NCBI GenBank assembly: GCA_963556145.1
Contig: OY744469.1
Location: 1,302,001-1,366,000, forward strand
Origin: Hygrocybe punicea
Taxonomy: Eukaryota; Basidiomycota; Agaricomycetes; Agaricales; Hygrophoraceae
Direction of reading: 5' to 3'
Length of the DNA stretch: 64,000 nt
Both the position numbers and the translations under genes were made by a program. Below, in pieces: positions 47,952 through 58,542 of this stretch. The stretch's first letter is position 1; each line of letters begins with the position of its first letter. The notes under the pieces are model-generated. The model was not told where the DNA came from. It did no database searches and saw nothing but the letters and a program-made list of their open reading frames with translations.

Positions 47952-48528
47952 TACGTACTGATTTACCATGTAATTTCCTCATTTGGAATGTTCTGGGCAA
48001 TTCGCCGATCTCCCATGTGAGGCATGACAAACGTTACTTTTCGCCGTTTTGAAAACCTGTGTGACGCGTGACAGGCGAATTGACCGAATTAGTACAGTAT
48101 GCTACTAATAACTACTAATAAGACTTATATACTGAGGCTAGGGTGGAGACTGATTTATGGCCGGATCGCGGTTTTAAGACTTCAGAGCCTTATAATAGTG
48201 GTTGAGACACGTGTTCAACCACTATTATAAGGCTTGTAGTGTGGGAAGGTCAGGTGGTTCAAATATGCCACTGTGACATTGTGTGACTGGCCGAAAGCTG
48301 GGCCTGTCCGATGTGTGGGGTGATGATAGTACAGTCTGATGTCAACGCAGCAACCATCCTACAGTGTCCTAGCAAGGCAGAGACATGGTGGACCTGAACA
48401 TTAATTATTGGAATAAGGCTACTAGGGCCAAGTGCTGTCAAATTCTTTTTCAACCAATATTTACAAAGCCATTGTTCTTTTTGGCAGTGTACTCGCGCAT
48501 TTGTTACATCCATCCTCCCCTTTCCAGG

Positions 48529-48798
48529 ATGCAGGCTAATCCAGCACGAACAAGATATCTTTTTGCAACCGTTCCCCCGAATTCTACAAACGAAAAATTA
48601 TTCTATAGAGCCGTAAACAATTTGCTTCAGAACCACTTCGGGACCTGGCAAAAGCGGAGTATGAAAGGCTTCCCAGATGGGCTGGTTTTCTTGACAACGC
48701 CAGGGCCGCGCGCTTTTCTGAAGCTGGAGCTCGGTGATGCTGTCTTTAGCCATACTGGCACCAGAAAACATAGAGTGCCAGTGTCACTATGCAACTGA
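48529..48798 (+). CDS. Hypothetical 89-residue protein or exon
   Basis: Starts MQANPARTRYLFATVPPNST, ends ...HRVPVSLCN. It has ordinary amino-acid composition and no low complexity, but no recognised domain. TTTCCAG directly before the ATG could equally be a splice acceptor. It lies between the DDE element and the duplicated region; the stretch to 49,401 holds no other supported gene but is partly repeated at 60,120-60,590. Confidence 0.3.
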   Translation: MQANPARTRYLFATVPPNSTNEKLFYRAVNNLLQNHFGTWQKRSMKGFPDGLVFLTTPGPRAFLKLELGDAVFSHTGTRKHRVPVSLCN

Positions 48799-49401
48799 CG
48801 GCGATACGCCCCACTAAAAAGCCAACTCGGGAGGACTTGGACTTCGTAAATGATCCAATTTCTTCAAGTCGAGCTCAACTTGCCCAAGTCGGTATCCGGC
48901 GAAATCCAATGCCCTCTCACTCTTGCTTGGGAGAGCATCACGAACCCCGTTTCGATGGTTTTGCGAGCCAGATGGCAGCTTGTCCTCCTGAGGCTCCTAC
49001 CGGTTTTGCTCCCCAACCCCAGTCCAACTCGGCTGTGCAAGAAAGATACACACTACTCGCTCACGAGAAATGCGGCAATGTTGCTTCGAAATGGACTTCC
49101 AATGTATCGGCCATAGGCAAACGTCGACCGTCGGGATCCACGGTAGGCCGCAAGCGAGCTATACGACCACAAGACTCGTCCAAACATAAGCCAAACGCGA
49201 CAGCTGCCCCCTCCCTGCTAAACATCCGACCGACGAAAGTTGCATCATCGCTGAGCACAGGTACCATCATGCTTCCCTATATTCGATGACTTAAACCACG
49301 CGTTTTGGATAGGTGTCCTGTCCCCTGGTGAACCCCACTGGCGTGTAGTCAATCCCCCAACGGATAAAACAATCAAGCAGAAGTCTGTCAATGATCACAA
49401 C

Positions 49402-52400
49402 ATGGGCGTCCTACCTTCCCTGGCCAAGAAGCCGCGAATTTGGGCCAGCGTAAGAAGCACCCTATTTCTTCCTGTGTGGTCGTGACTCACCTCATTGCTT
49501 TTATCCATGACAGAGTCGTTCTGAGCTCTTCGCTGTCCTCCCAGAACTGGCCAAATCGATTAATGGTGTCTCATGGTTGTATTCCGATACGCCTGTTTTG
49601 CTTCTGGAAGGCAATCATTCAAATTGGCCTTGTGATACGTGGAATACTGCCACGTCATTCTCACTAACAATGTAAGTGATATGTTTCTTATTGGTTGGGC
49701 ATGTGGATAGATCTCTTCATGCAATAGGATAAGGGAATTTTCTTGTCTTGCTCATGACCTTGATGTACCTATCCAGTCTGTGCCAACTCAGCAACCATCT
49801 ACTGGTGCAACGCCGATGGGCTCTATTGCTTCCAGTCAGACTCATGGCCATGTAGCCGGACCAGGTAGCTGGCCCCAAGACTCCTATTTCTCGAACCGCA
49901 GACATGAAACTGTAATCCGTGCTCAATCGACGCTCTCTGGAGGTTTCCCACAATATTCAAATAACCCTGGGCAAGGCTTGGCTCTATCTCAGGATGCCTC
50001 TCTGAGTCACTCGGTGGAATATTATTCAAGATGGCTTGATGGTTGCTATACAGGTTTCCCTTCAGGAAGTTCGCAAATACCTCTCGCTCCAGGGTATGGC
50101 TCGCAACCTCCCTTGTCCAAATCTAACAGATCGGATTCCGGCCAGTTTTTCGGGAAATCGGATGATAAAGCAACCAGCGCTCCACACGATGACATATATA
50201 CTACGTCTGCAAGTAATGCAGACAGCGACATGTGGGATGAGGAGCCTGTCCTGATGTACCCAGAACCTTCCCAAGTCTCACCGCGACTCACTGCTCCCAG
50301 TCCATACCGTGAGGCGGGATCTCAAGGAGAGAATTGTTATTACCAGAATGATCATTCTCTACCAGTCCCTCCAAGCCTCACCGATCCAATGTCACAACAA
50401 TTATATCTCATGGAAAGTCAACATTTCCCTGCCCATAAGCCTTTACAAGAACCTAGCTTCTCTTCGGCCCAATCTTTAGGACCCGATTGGGATGGAGTAC
50501 ATAGGATTGTTGGTAGATTTTCCTCCGGCCTCCAAACCCCACTCTCCGGGATGGTCAAGGCTTTCCCCCAGCCTAACCCATTACTGGAATGGTGGCCCAG
50601 TGATCGGGACATATCCACCTACCCTGCCCCTCACCACTCGGACGCCAGGGTTGTCACTTCCAACACGCTGATACAACAAGACTCTACCAACGGATACGAA
50701 ACTTCCCATCGAGGGGGGATGTATACACTTCCCAGTGACGATCATGGATCCTCAGCAGCTTCTTCTACGACCCAGACCTACGGTTGTTCTTATCCTTGTG
50801 CATCGCAGGATTCCAGTTCGTACAGCGGTGAGGTCTCCACAGGATACCCAGTGTCGTCTATACGGGGTACAACGGCAGCTGATGCGGTACACAATTCTCC
50901 CCTGGGAAGGTGCTCTCATCCCGTATTTCCAGCTGGCGCCAAGGTTCCGGCAAACACAAGAGGTGAGCAGCTCTCGTCGAGGAATGCAGCCTTTATTCCA
51001 ATGTTGTGTTCCTCCCCTCATGCAGGCTTCGACACCAGCCCACAAAGCCACGGTAGTCTCTATAGCTGCCCGAAGACCCGTGACCATGGACAAGTTTCAC
51101 TTACAAGAACCGATCCTGTGTTTGACAAATTTTCCGATCAACGCATACCACAACAGCTTCCCGCCGAGATCCAAGTTCTGGTAGACTCGTATGAACGTGG
51201 CGTACCAGTAGTTGTCATCATGTCAAGAAGTTGTTTACTGCTGCCACTTCCTTTACCCGATTGTTATGCATATTCGTACCTTGGGTTCTTCCGTATCACA
51301 GGACTTACCGTTAGTACTATTCACCTCACGGGCATGTATACGTGTACTTACTTATATTTGTACTGTGCCCAGTCAGAGAGGATCGTGCCTGGTACAGAAC
51401 GGGAACTTCCTAGAAATTGCGTGGATGGCTGGGTGAGATGGCTGTTTAAACTTGCATGGGCACCAGGCGGGGAGAATTTCCTCCCCTCCAGTAGTCCCTC
51501 GTTGACACCTTGGTGGTCTCCGCTTTCCAAAGAGGAGTCGGAGCCTTGGGAGTCCCAATGGCGGGATCTGAGGACACACTACTACAGTCTGCTTCCATAT
51601 CACCTATTTCAGTCTTTCGGGTCACCGCACGGCGAATTTCCCCGGGGTTGGTATTGTGTCGATTGTGGTAAGCTGAACGAACAAATCTTACTTCGCCATC
51701 GAAGGTGTTCGTATTGTCAGGTATTCGTTTCCCCCAGCCATCTCCGTGCATTTGGAAGTAATGTCATCAAAGCCATCTCCATCGGCAGCTCTTGGATATG
51801 CCTTGTGCTTGGACACCGTTCGAGAAGCCCAGGATGCGATATTGACGTCGCTTCCATCCGATATCTATCCCGATGGTTTGGAGTCCACGGCAGTATTGTG
51901 GAGTGACGACATGCGAACGTTTTCCTATGCTATACGGAAAGGCGTTACTGCCAAGCACATCTACACCTGTAATCAAGCAGCGCTGCAAGAAGAACCCACC
52001 ATGTTATTCCGGGATTTCCAATTGCATGTCGAACTATCGCGACAACGTGACAAGGGGTTTTTTGCAGGTACTTTATATTCTTCTCGATATGGCCTTGGCA
52101 CTCCGATGAAAACTTCAATACTCAGGGAAAACGCCTGGACCGTACTTTACATACCTGGCTGGCCTTGGGCACCACCCCGAGTCCAGGGCAGTTGCGTGGA
52201 AAGACGTTCCATCGTGCGTAACGCAAGCACGGGAATTCCTATTGCATTGCGGTCGGTTCTATGGCGAGTTCAAAAATATCACTATTAACAAGCTGACCGC
52301 CCTTGCGTGGATCACTAGTGGCTCGAGAAAAGTTCGTATATTCTGCTTTCTAGCCAATAAATGACCTGATAGTTACGTATTTTAGGGCATAATCGAAGCC

Positions 52401-52616
52401 ATGGAATCATGCGTGACAATTTTGTGTCTTGGGGCTGACGTGGTGCTTTCCCTCGTACCGAGGGCCGGGTTCTCGATTAGTAACGATGAAGGGGCTGCGT
52501 CTAGATTGGATTCCAAGACCACCACTGATAAAGGCATGACCCAGAAACGCAAAGAGGTTCTCCTGGTTACATTGGTACATGGTGACATTCTTATGTTAAG
52601 AGGGGACGATTTTGAG
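49402..52616 (+). CDS. Conserved agaric protein with Cys pairs and AlkB-like C-terminal module
   Basis: Exons 49402-49449, 49514-49671, 49728-51309, 51373 to about 51,715, then to 52067, 52126-52331 and 52386-52616 join in compatible phases; the junction near 51,715-51,790 and the end after 52,616 are unsettled. The N-terminus (SELFAVLPELAKSINGVSWL) is followed by about 450 residues of Ser/Pro/Tyr-rich low complexity. Then come LPDCYAYSYLGFFRITGL, a cysteine-paired segment (GWYCVDCGKLNEQILLRHRR then CSYC), FSYAIRKGVTAKHIYTCN, and a C-terminal module ending VTLVHGDILMLRGDDFE. That order recalls fungal proteins pairing a zinc ribbon with an AlkB-type 2OG-Fe(II) oxygenase fold. I do not see the HxD iron ligands where expected (ITSGSRKGIIEAMESC), so it may be inactive. 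A decayed copy lies at 60-62.8 kb. Confidence 0.45.
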
Positions 52617-54150
52617 GTAAGTTTTCTTGCAATGACCCGACCATAGACGTTCTGACGCGAAGCCCTCCTCAAGTGCTCAACAAAACGCACAGGCACGACC
52701 ATTCGTATGTAACTGTTCCTTCCTGGAGATCCCCTTTCAATTGACGCTGAACGATTCTTGCTAGTTCTGTTTGGTTCCTGCGTACCTGAGAGGAGATAAT
52801 GTCAGCTTTACACCGGTTGAATACCCGCATGGTCAACGATGTCGTATTTCTACCTGAGGAGAATAATTTCAAGTTAGTTATATTTATGTAGACTAGAAAC
52901 CTTTCGCGTCTCTTTGTGGAAAGTAAGGGGGCACACCTTCGACTCTTCTATGTCAGACCACGCAGACTTCTCCATCTTCGCTAGCGAGTTCAATATCCCG
53001 AGCATCTCATCCAATGTCTCACGATGGGCCAAGCACGTCCTGTAAACGCTCTCCGCGCACGACCTCTTTCCTATACTGGGCAAGATGTGGTCATTGGATC
53101 CACGCCCACGCCACGAGATGGCGAAGACGACTCCACGAACAGGTGTCCAGAGCTCAACGGCTGTTGGACGAGCTATTTTCGACATCGTCCTCGACGCGTA
53201 TTGTTTTGGGAACCGAACGCACCGCTGCGGTCGCCAGCGCTCCTCCGACAGCTCACTCTCCTGAAGGCCCTTCGAGGAGACGGACGTGCGATAAGGACAC
53301 GTGGATCCGCATGACATTCCGGTTTTTCAGGACGAAGCAGGTTGCGGATTATCCCTCTAAGAAATCCATACTCGATCTTCTTTTCTTCTAAGCCCTCGCA
53401 TCCTCGACACCGTATCCACCCGACTGAACTGCGCCTGTGAGAATCCTCTCCCGACATAACACGGGTAAGTCACCCATGACCTTGACCAGATGGCTAGGAA
53501 GGTTAATGATGGAACCCTGACAGGTGATGATCGACGAGTTTAGTGAGCTGGGTCCACATCTTCTGATAACGTTTGTCTTTTTTCCTTTGTCAACGTGAAG
53601 GCTCTGCAAACACGGAAGGGTTAAATAATCCTTAAACATAGTACTGTATGGTTTGCAGACCAGTGTTGTGTGCGACGTAAGTTTGCGGGAACGGCGAAGA
53701 ATTGGATTTCGCCGGGTACCGACTTGGGCAAGTTAGGCTTGACTTGGAGAAATTGGGTCATTTACAAAGTCCAAGCCCTTCCAAGAAAGCTTTTTAGCGG
53801 TGCGCATCGTCGTCCGTTGTACCCCAACGCTGGTAGTCTGGTATGTTTTCTGGTGTCAGTGCCAGTACGGCCAAAGATTGCATCACCGCGCTCGAGCTCC
53901 AGAAAAGCGTGCGATGGGAATAAGCCCTACGCGTTGTCAAACCAGCTGGAAAGTTGAAGCCCTTCGCATCGCTTTTGCCGCCACTTGTCTTGGCTAGCGG
54001 CAGGTCGAATCTGGATAGTAAACCTACATCGAAACCAAACCACCCTCAGATACACACAAAGAAGGGGCTAAGCTCAGCGATAACGAGGTCTTTTCCGGTG
54101 GCAAACGCCAGCTCAAGAAAGCGCGCAAACCCGGGCAAATCAAGAAAGAT
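52617..54150. other. Intergenic or relic region
   Basis: The first 300 bp contain the 3' end of the preceding gene (a frame ending ERFLLVLFGSCVPERR near 52,796 may be its last exon). Beyond that, overlapping frames on both strands (52,874-53,317 minus; 53,014-53,391 plus) have no domain that I recognise. A short minus-strand frame at 53,388-53,639 has leucine-rich character and is listed separately. Confidence 0.35.
53388..53639 (-). pseudogene. Possible F-box/LRR-like remnant
   Basis: The 83-codon frame has TLPCLQSLHVDKG and INLPSHLVKVMGDLPVL, which resemble the leucine-rich part of agaric F-box proteins. There is no F-box, and the frame is short and lacks clear partners. Low confidence. 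Confidence 0.2.
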
Positions 54151-54151
54151 A

Positions 54152-55161
54152 CAGTCCTTTCGGAAATTCATGTCTCACGTGTTCAAGCGTGGTTGAAAAT
54201 CCTGGAAAAGAAAAAAAATCATTAAATCATCGAAAATCTATTCCGCCCTCTTAACCTCACAGACACACTCCCAATTGTATCTAAACGACGATGGGCTATC
54301 GGCGTATTAGCCCAGACATGAAACAACGCGCCCTGCAGCTTCTGGACCAAGGCTGGGAGATGGAAGGTATTGTCACTTGGAGTCCCGGCAAAGAGCACGG
54401 GTTGAAAAGTATGAAACCTATGGGCATGTAGATCCACCAGGAGTGTTGCGAGGCCGCCCGCGCACCTTGAATGTTGATGCTATCGAGGATATCTGAGACC
54501 TGATTAATGAGACACCAACACTTTACCTTGACGAAACCCTGGGCCAGTGGAATGCGGCTAACGATCTACCACGACAAGCCCATGTCAATAACAACCCTCC
54601 ACGACAACTTGCAGGAGCTTGGATTGACACGCAAGTACTTTTCGATCGAGGAGGGCGGCACAGCATCCTCCCTGCACTAACTTTGGACGGTTATATGGCT
54701 GTCCGAGTTGAAGGTTCTGTAAACGGTGCAGAATTCTTTCTCAATGTTGTGAGTCTCTTGTCACAAATTCCCTTGCGGAGAGGCCAGCTTCCGAATATGA
54801 ACCCATATCCTGCCCAGCATAGTGTGATTATTGTCGATAACTTCTCGCTCTCTGACTTGTACTCTCCCTGCCCTAGCACTCCATACCTGTTGACAACCTT
54901 TATCTCATCTTTTCCGCTATCTCGACTGTCATTTTTGTCGTCCGAGCAGGAGTTGGATGATTTGCTCTCTGAGTCGCTGTCAGAGGTAGGGAAGAAAAGC
55001 TCTTCCTTGGAGTGTATGTCGGGCATTATAAGATGTAATAACGAGTGTAATTGAGCTTGCCCAAGCCCTGCATATGTGAGAATAGATTTAATGATTTTTT
55101 TTCTTTTCCAGGATTTTCAACCGTGCTTGAACACGTGAGACATGAATTTCCGAAAGGACTG
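54152..55161. mobile_element. Tc1/mariner element, internally deleted, 1,010 bp
   Basis: Perfect-ended inverted repeats of 77 bp (54152-54228 and 55085-55161) start CAGTCCTTTCGGAAATTC and differ at only two adjacent positions. The element is flanked by TA on each side (54150-54151 and 55162-55163), as in the Tc1/mariner superfamily. The interior keeps pieces of a transposase gene. The highly similar arms argue for a young insertion. Confidence 0.85.
54291..54850 (+). pseudogene. Remnant of Tc1/mariner-type DDE transposase
   Basis: Starts MGYRRISPDMKQRALQLLDQ, the usual helix-turn-helix opening of agaric Tc1/mariner proteins, soon followed by stops and missing sequence. A later frame gives GGRHSILPALTLDGYMAVRV and NMNPYPAQHSVIIVDN, the middle of a DDE_3 core with the second catalytic Asp in VDN. 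The first catalytic block and the C-terminal third are gone. Confidence 0.7.
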
Positions 55162-56050
55162 TAAGAAAAACGCCGCGTCAACACTGACTCAACAGTTTGC
55201 CCCAGTACTAGTACCTTCCGAAGCTTCAGCATCACCACTCGACCTGATGGCAGCCGCCCTGTCCCAGCAGTTGGAGGCCTTCAGCTGCAACCGCAAGGCC
55301 TTGGATGAGTGAGTGCCAGTGAAATGTTTACTCTCTGAATCCACGCATCGAAGGACATCACACAGTTAAGTCTGCCTCACATCTCAAGCAACGAGTGGAT
55401 GAAGAAAGAGTCAAATTGCGAGTAGAATCCATCGAGCCAAAAGGATCACACAACACACTCGGCCCTGCTGGCGTGAGCAGCAAGAAAATGGTACTATCAC
55501 TCGGATGACTCCCCTTGAACACTGCACACTTTGTAGGCTCCTTGCTAGCCTGTCCACTGATCTCTTCACATGTCTGGCATTCCCGAATTCAAGCACCAAG
55601 GGCTTGTCCGGAAGTTGTTCAGTAAGATGCGGTCATGTACAAGGCCAGTTCTTTGACGTGAGCGCATTGCGGAAATCCTCACAAACAATTACCATTAAGA
55701 TCTCTTGTGCAGGGTCTGTGTCTTTGATTGCTCAAAGTTACCGAGTCCGACGGATCTTGCATGCGTCACTGATCGTAAGTGTCCTTAGTATGTTTCCGCT
55801 GTACTTACTACTCCTGAACTTTCTCTAGAAACTTTGGACATTTTTGGGCGCCGCATTCTGCAGCTGCAGTTTCAGGTTGATCATTTGCGTGACAATGGCA
55901 TTACGTATTTGTTGCATCAGCCTGGTATGCAATTGATTGCTGCAGCTTTTCCTAGTGCTTTGAGTAGTGAACCATTGACGCTGACTCTGTTTTGTGGCAC
56001 CCCTCAGAGTATAACTAGTACGTGAACCAGTCTACGAGGATGGTTTAAGC
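55162..56050. other. Region without a supported gene
   Basis: Short frames only: MNFRKDCKKNAASTLTQQF at 55,142, which overlaps the inverted repeat, and a 63-codon frame at 55,834-56,025. No recognised motif and no convincing splice chain. Confidence 0.35.
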
Positions 56051-57164
56051 CCGAAATCCTCGTTGGAATAGAAATGCGACTTGTCACGTCAAATGTGTCT
56101 GCGAAATACAAGATGATCCTAATGCTTCTGCCTCCTCGTGTTCAAAGAAGAAAGGTGTGCATCCGTTTGTCCACCGTGCCTCGTGGCTCTTGTCAGCTCA
56201 TCCATAAGACTACCATGTGTCTAGCGTCTACTAAGCTCCCGGAGAGCGCCGCGTTTCCTCACGGCTTAACGCAAGCCTTGGAAGCATCGGTCGCGCTGCA
56301 AGGTCTCCCCGAGGGCACATCGTCAGATTCCGATCATAGTACGTCTAATACAGCACCTAGTTGCCTTTGCAAATTCGATGGCAAATGCAATTGTTGCACT
56401 CCATGGAAGAGTGCGCCCAGGAGACGCAGGAAGACTACGTCGGATTTACACCACGACAGTGATGATAATACTCCAAGTGCCTCCCAGTCTTTGAATCCAG
56501 CCACAACCCAATCAAGTATGTTGTCGCACGTACTCGCCTGCATCGCAGAGCTTCGACCTGTCCTTCCGAAACCTTCCTTCACTGGACCTTGTCATGATCC
56601 CTCCTCCGGTACCGCTCGCACACATGCCAGCCGTCATCACGCCCACGATAACGTGCTCTTCAGCCCTTATGGATGGGCATATGAGTTCACTCATGGATCA
56701 CATCACGAACAGGGCAACGGAGATCGTTCTCACGAATTTCCTCAGCAAGCCTTCCCCCCCAATGACTTCGGACGCACCGCTTTACCTAACGAAGAATCCT
56801 ACGGAGATCAATCTACTCAGCTTCCAGCCTGGGATCCATCCGAGTCGTTTCCCTCCGTCTGCGGTTGTGGTGATGGGTGCTCTTACCCGGGCTGTATGGA
56901 ACACAACGACGCAGCTGTGGCATCCATTGCGGCCTTCAATTCTTGCACCAACCCTGGTGCCTGCAGCACCTGCCTTGATTGCACAATTCTATCACTTCCA
57001 GAATCACTACCTCCGAACATTATCAATATACGACTCTTATCAATCACAGTTTAGATGACTGGCTTCGTCAAGTCTCTGGTATCCCAATCTCCACCCCCTC
57101 GCCGTCCAAGCCTGACAACATCTCCGCAGCCATGGCAAAAATCATCCACAACGACTGGCCATGA
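56050..57164 (+). pseudogene. Copper-fist-type transcription factor, frame-broken and 5'-truncated
   Basis: The main frame (56,074-57,054) holds LPESAAFPHGLTQALEASVA, then CLCKFDGKCNCCTPWKSAPR, and near the end CGCGDGCSYPGCMEHNDA and CTNPGACSTCLDCT. These Cys-rich clusters are typical of the C-terminal part of copper-responsive copper-fist regulators. In another frame at about 56,083, CHVKCVCE matches the last part of the N-terminal copper-fist DNA-binding domain, but the rest (the GRP-x-x-QC region) is not found upstream. The tail SLDDWLRQVSGIPIST is in yet another frame from 57,040. At least two frame breaks and a missing DNA-binding domain indicate a pseudogene, unless unusual introns are involved. 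Confidence 0.5.
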
Positions 57165-57350
57165 AAGTTATCATTATTGGCGGCCATATTGAGGGCTTCT
57201 CTATGTATCATGCACTTCGAAAGCACCTGGCCGATACATCCCCAATGACCACCATCAAGATTTTGAGCCTTACCCTTTCGCACCCCTGACCAGGTGGTGG
57301 CCTTGGTTTTGCACCGAACGGCCTCCGTGCTTTCGCGGACCATCTCTTCA
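57161..57350 (+). pseudogene. FAD monooxygenase N-terminus, detached
   Basis: ATG at 57161 begins MKVIIIGGHIEGFSMYHALR, the Rossmann strand of a flavoprotein monooxygenase. The GxGxxG motif is altered to GGHIEG. After a frame break, GGGLGFAPNGLRAFADH follows, another conserved segment of the family. The remainder of the protein is not downstream in this orientation; it is found on the opposite strand immediately beyond. Confidence 0.6.
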
Positions 57351-58430
57351 GTTCTCGTTTAGTGTTCCCTATCCTTTTTGCGGCATTGAGGATCGATGCC
57401 AATCTCCCCAAACGCAGGTCCTCATATGCTCTCACCGTCCTCTGAAACACGTGAGCTAGGTCGGCTTCTTCTGAAGCACGCTGTGATAGATGATGCTTCA
57501 GCAGCAAAGCGATTACGACTGCATCCTCGACAGCGCACGAAACGCCCTGGCCAGCGTCAGGTGGCATTGCATGAGCTGCGTCACCAATAATGATGATCCT
57601 GCCGGAACTACTTGACCGCGGGGAGTCATATAGCGCGGGAGAACAAGGACGTCCCTCTCTGCTGCAGGTAACGTGGCAGCATTAGGACGGAGAGCAAGCG
57701 ATATGATCGTCGGAAAGACGGCGTCATCGGGAGTGTCGTAAGGAGTCTTCCATGTGTTATGGTGAGCAAGCAATTGATTGCGGAGGTCTTCCAGTGGGGC
57801 GTTTCTACTTGGAGCAGGTGTCGTCAACCACCACATCAACAGTTGCTGCTTCATGTCCACCGAGCGCGAGAGTGAAAGAGAGTAGCTGAAAAAACTGTAT
57901 GGGCCAAAGGTCATGACAAGGGGGTCTTGTTCGAGACTCCTGCAGAAGGTCTCAGGAAGAGATGACACCGGTATGAATCCACCGATGCCTGTCAAACCAC
58001 TGTCAACGTATTTTTTTAGCTTTTTTTTGTTGGTGCGATTTTCGGTTGACATGCTTACTCGTGTTCTGCCTGATATTTTTTCCCAAAAATGGCTTCTCGG
58101 ACTGTGCTCCTTACGCCGTCGGCTCCAATGACAAGATCCCCTTTCTCCACCGTCCCATCCTCAAATTCTACTTCGATGCCTTCCTCTGTCTCTCGAACCT
58201 CTCGAGCTCTCTTCTTCCATTCCGCTGGAGCACGGCGTCATGCACCGACTCTCGAGGCAGAAGCACCTGGTCGAACCCATAGCACTCCTTCCATTCGTGG
58301 CACATGTCCCAATAGCTGCCCCTTAAATGTCGCAAGGTAATAGTGGGTCCGCAGAACATGTTTGAATATTTTTGCAGTGCGATCTCCAGTGATAAGGAAG
58401 ACAATTGCTTCATTCTGATCATCCTCATGT
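57351..58430 (-). pseudogene. FAD monooxygenase body, inverted relative to its N-terminus
   Basis: Read from 58,430 downward: HEWKECYGFDQVLLPRESVH, then VEKGDLVIGADGVRSTV (the conserved GADG region), then TGIGGFIPV...MTFGPYSFFSYS, then IIIIGDAAHAMPPDAGQGVS (the FAD-ribityl GD motif) and RTVRAYEDLRLGRLASILN. The pieces lie in different frames, some joined by introns, at least one by a frame break near 57,605. This is the family of salicylate-hydroxylase-like monooxygenases. The N-terminal third is missing on this strand but present at 57,161-57,350 on the other, so the gene appears to have been broken by a local inversion of about 1.1 kb. Confidence 0.65.
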
Positions 58431-58542
58431 CCTAATTACATCCAAGGCTTCATGCACGACTAGCTTGGAGCTGACAGCTGTGCTGCATCTTCTTTGCCGA
58501 AGGATGCAGACCACCAAATGTTCATCATAATGTAGCTATTCA

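Larger units (their letters stand above)
40444..48333. mobile_element. DDE element with Ulp1-like protease gene, long terminal inverted repeats
   Basis: Outer ends TGTACTATCATCACCCCACA at 40444 and its inverted counterpart ending 48333. Terminal repeats of about 330 bp (40,444-40,812 continuing at 44,097-44,165; counterpart about 48,010-48,333), with a local extra segment near 40,500-40,620 in the left one. Each contains a hairpin with a 15-bp stem (TATAATAGTGGTTGA paired with TCAACCACTATTATA). Inside is one long plus-strand gene. A fold-back element is inserted in the left terminal repeat. I could not find a convincing target duplication for the outer ends. Confidence 0.65.

Noticed and set aside
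56594..57058. 154-codon frame overlapping the copper-fist gene
   Set aside because: Shadow of the Cys-rich frame, which carries the recognisable motifs.
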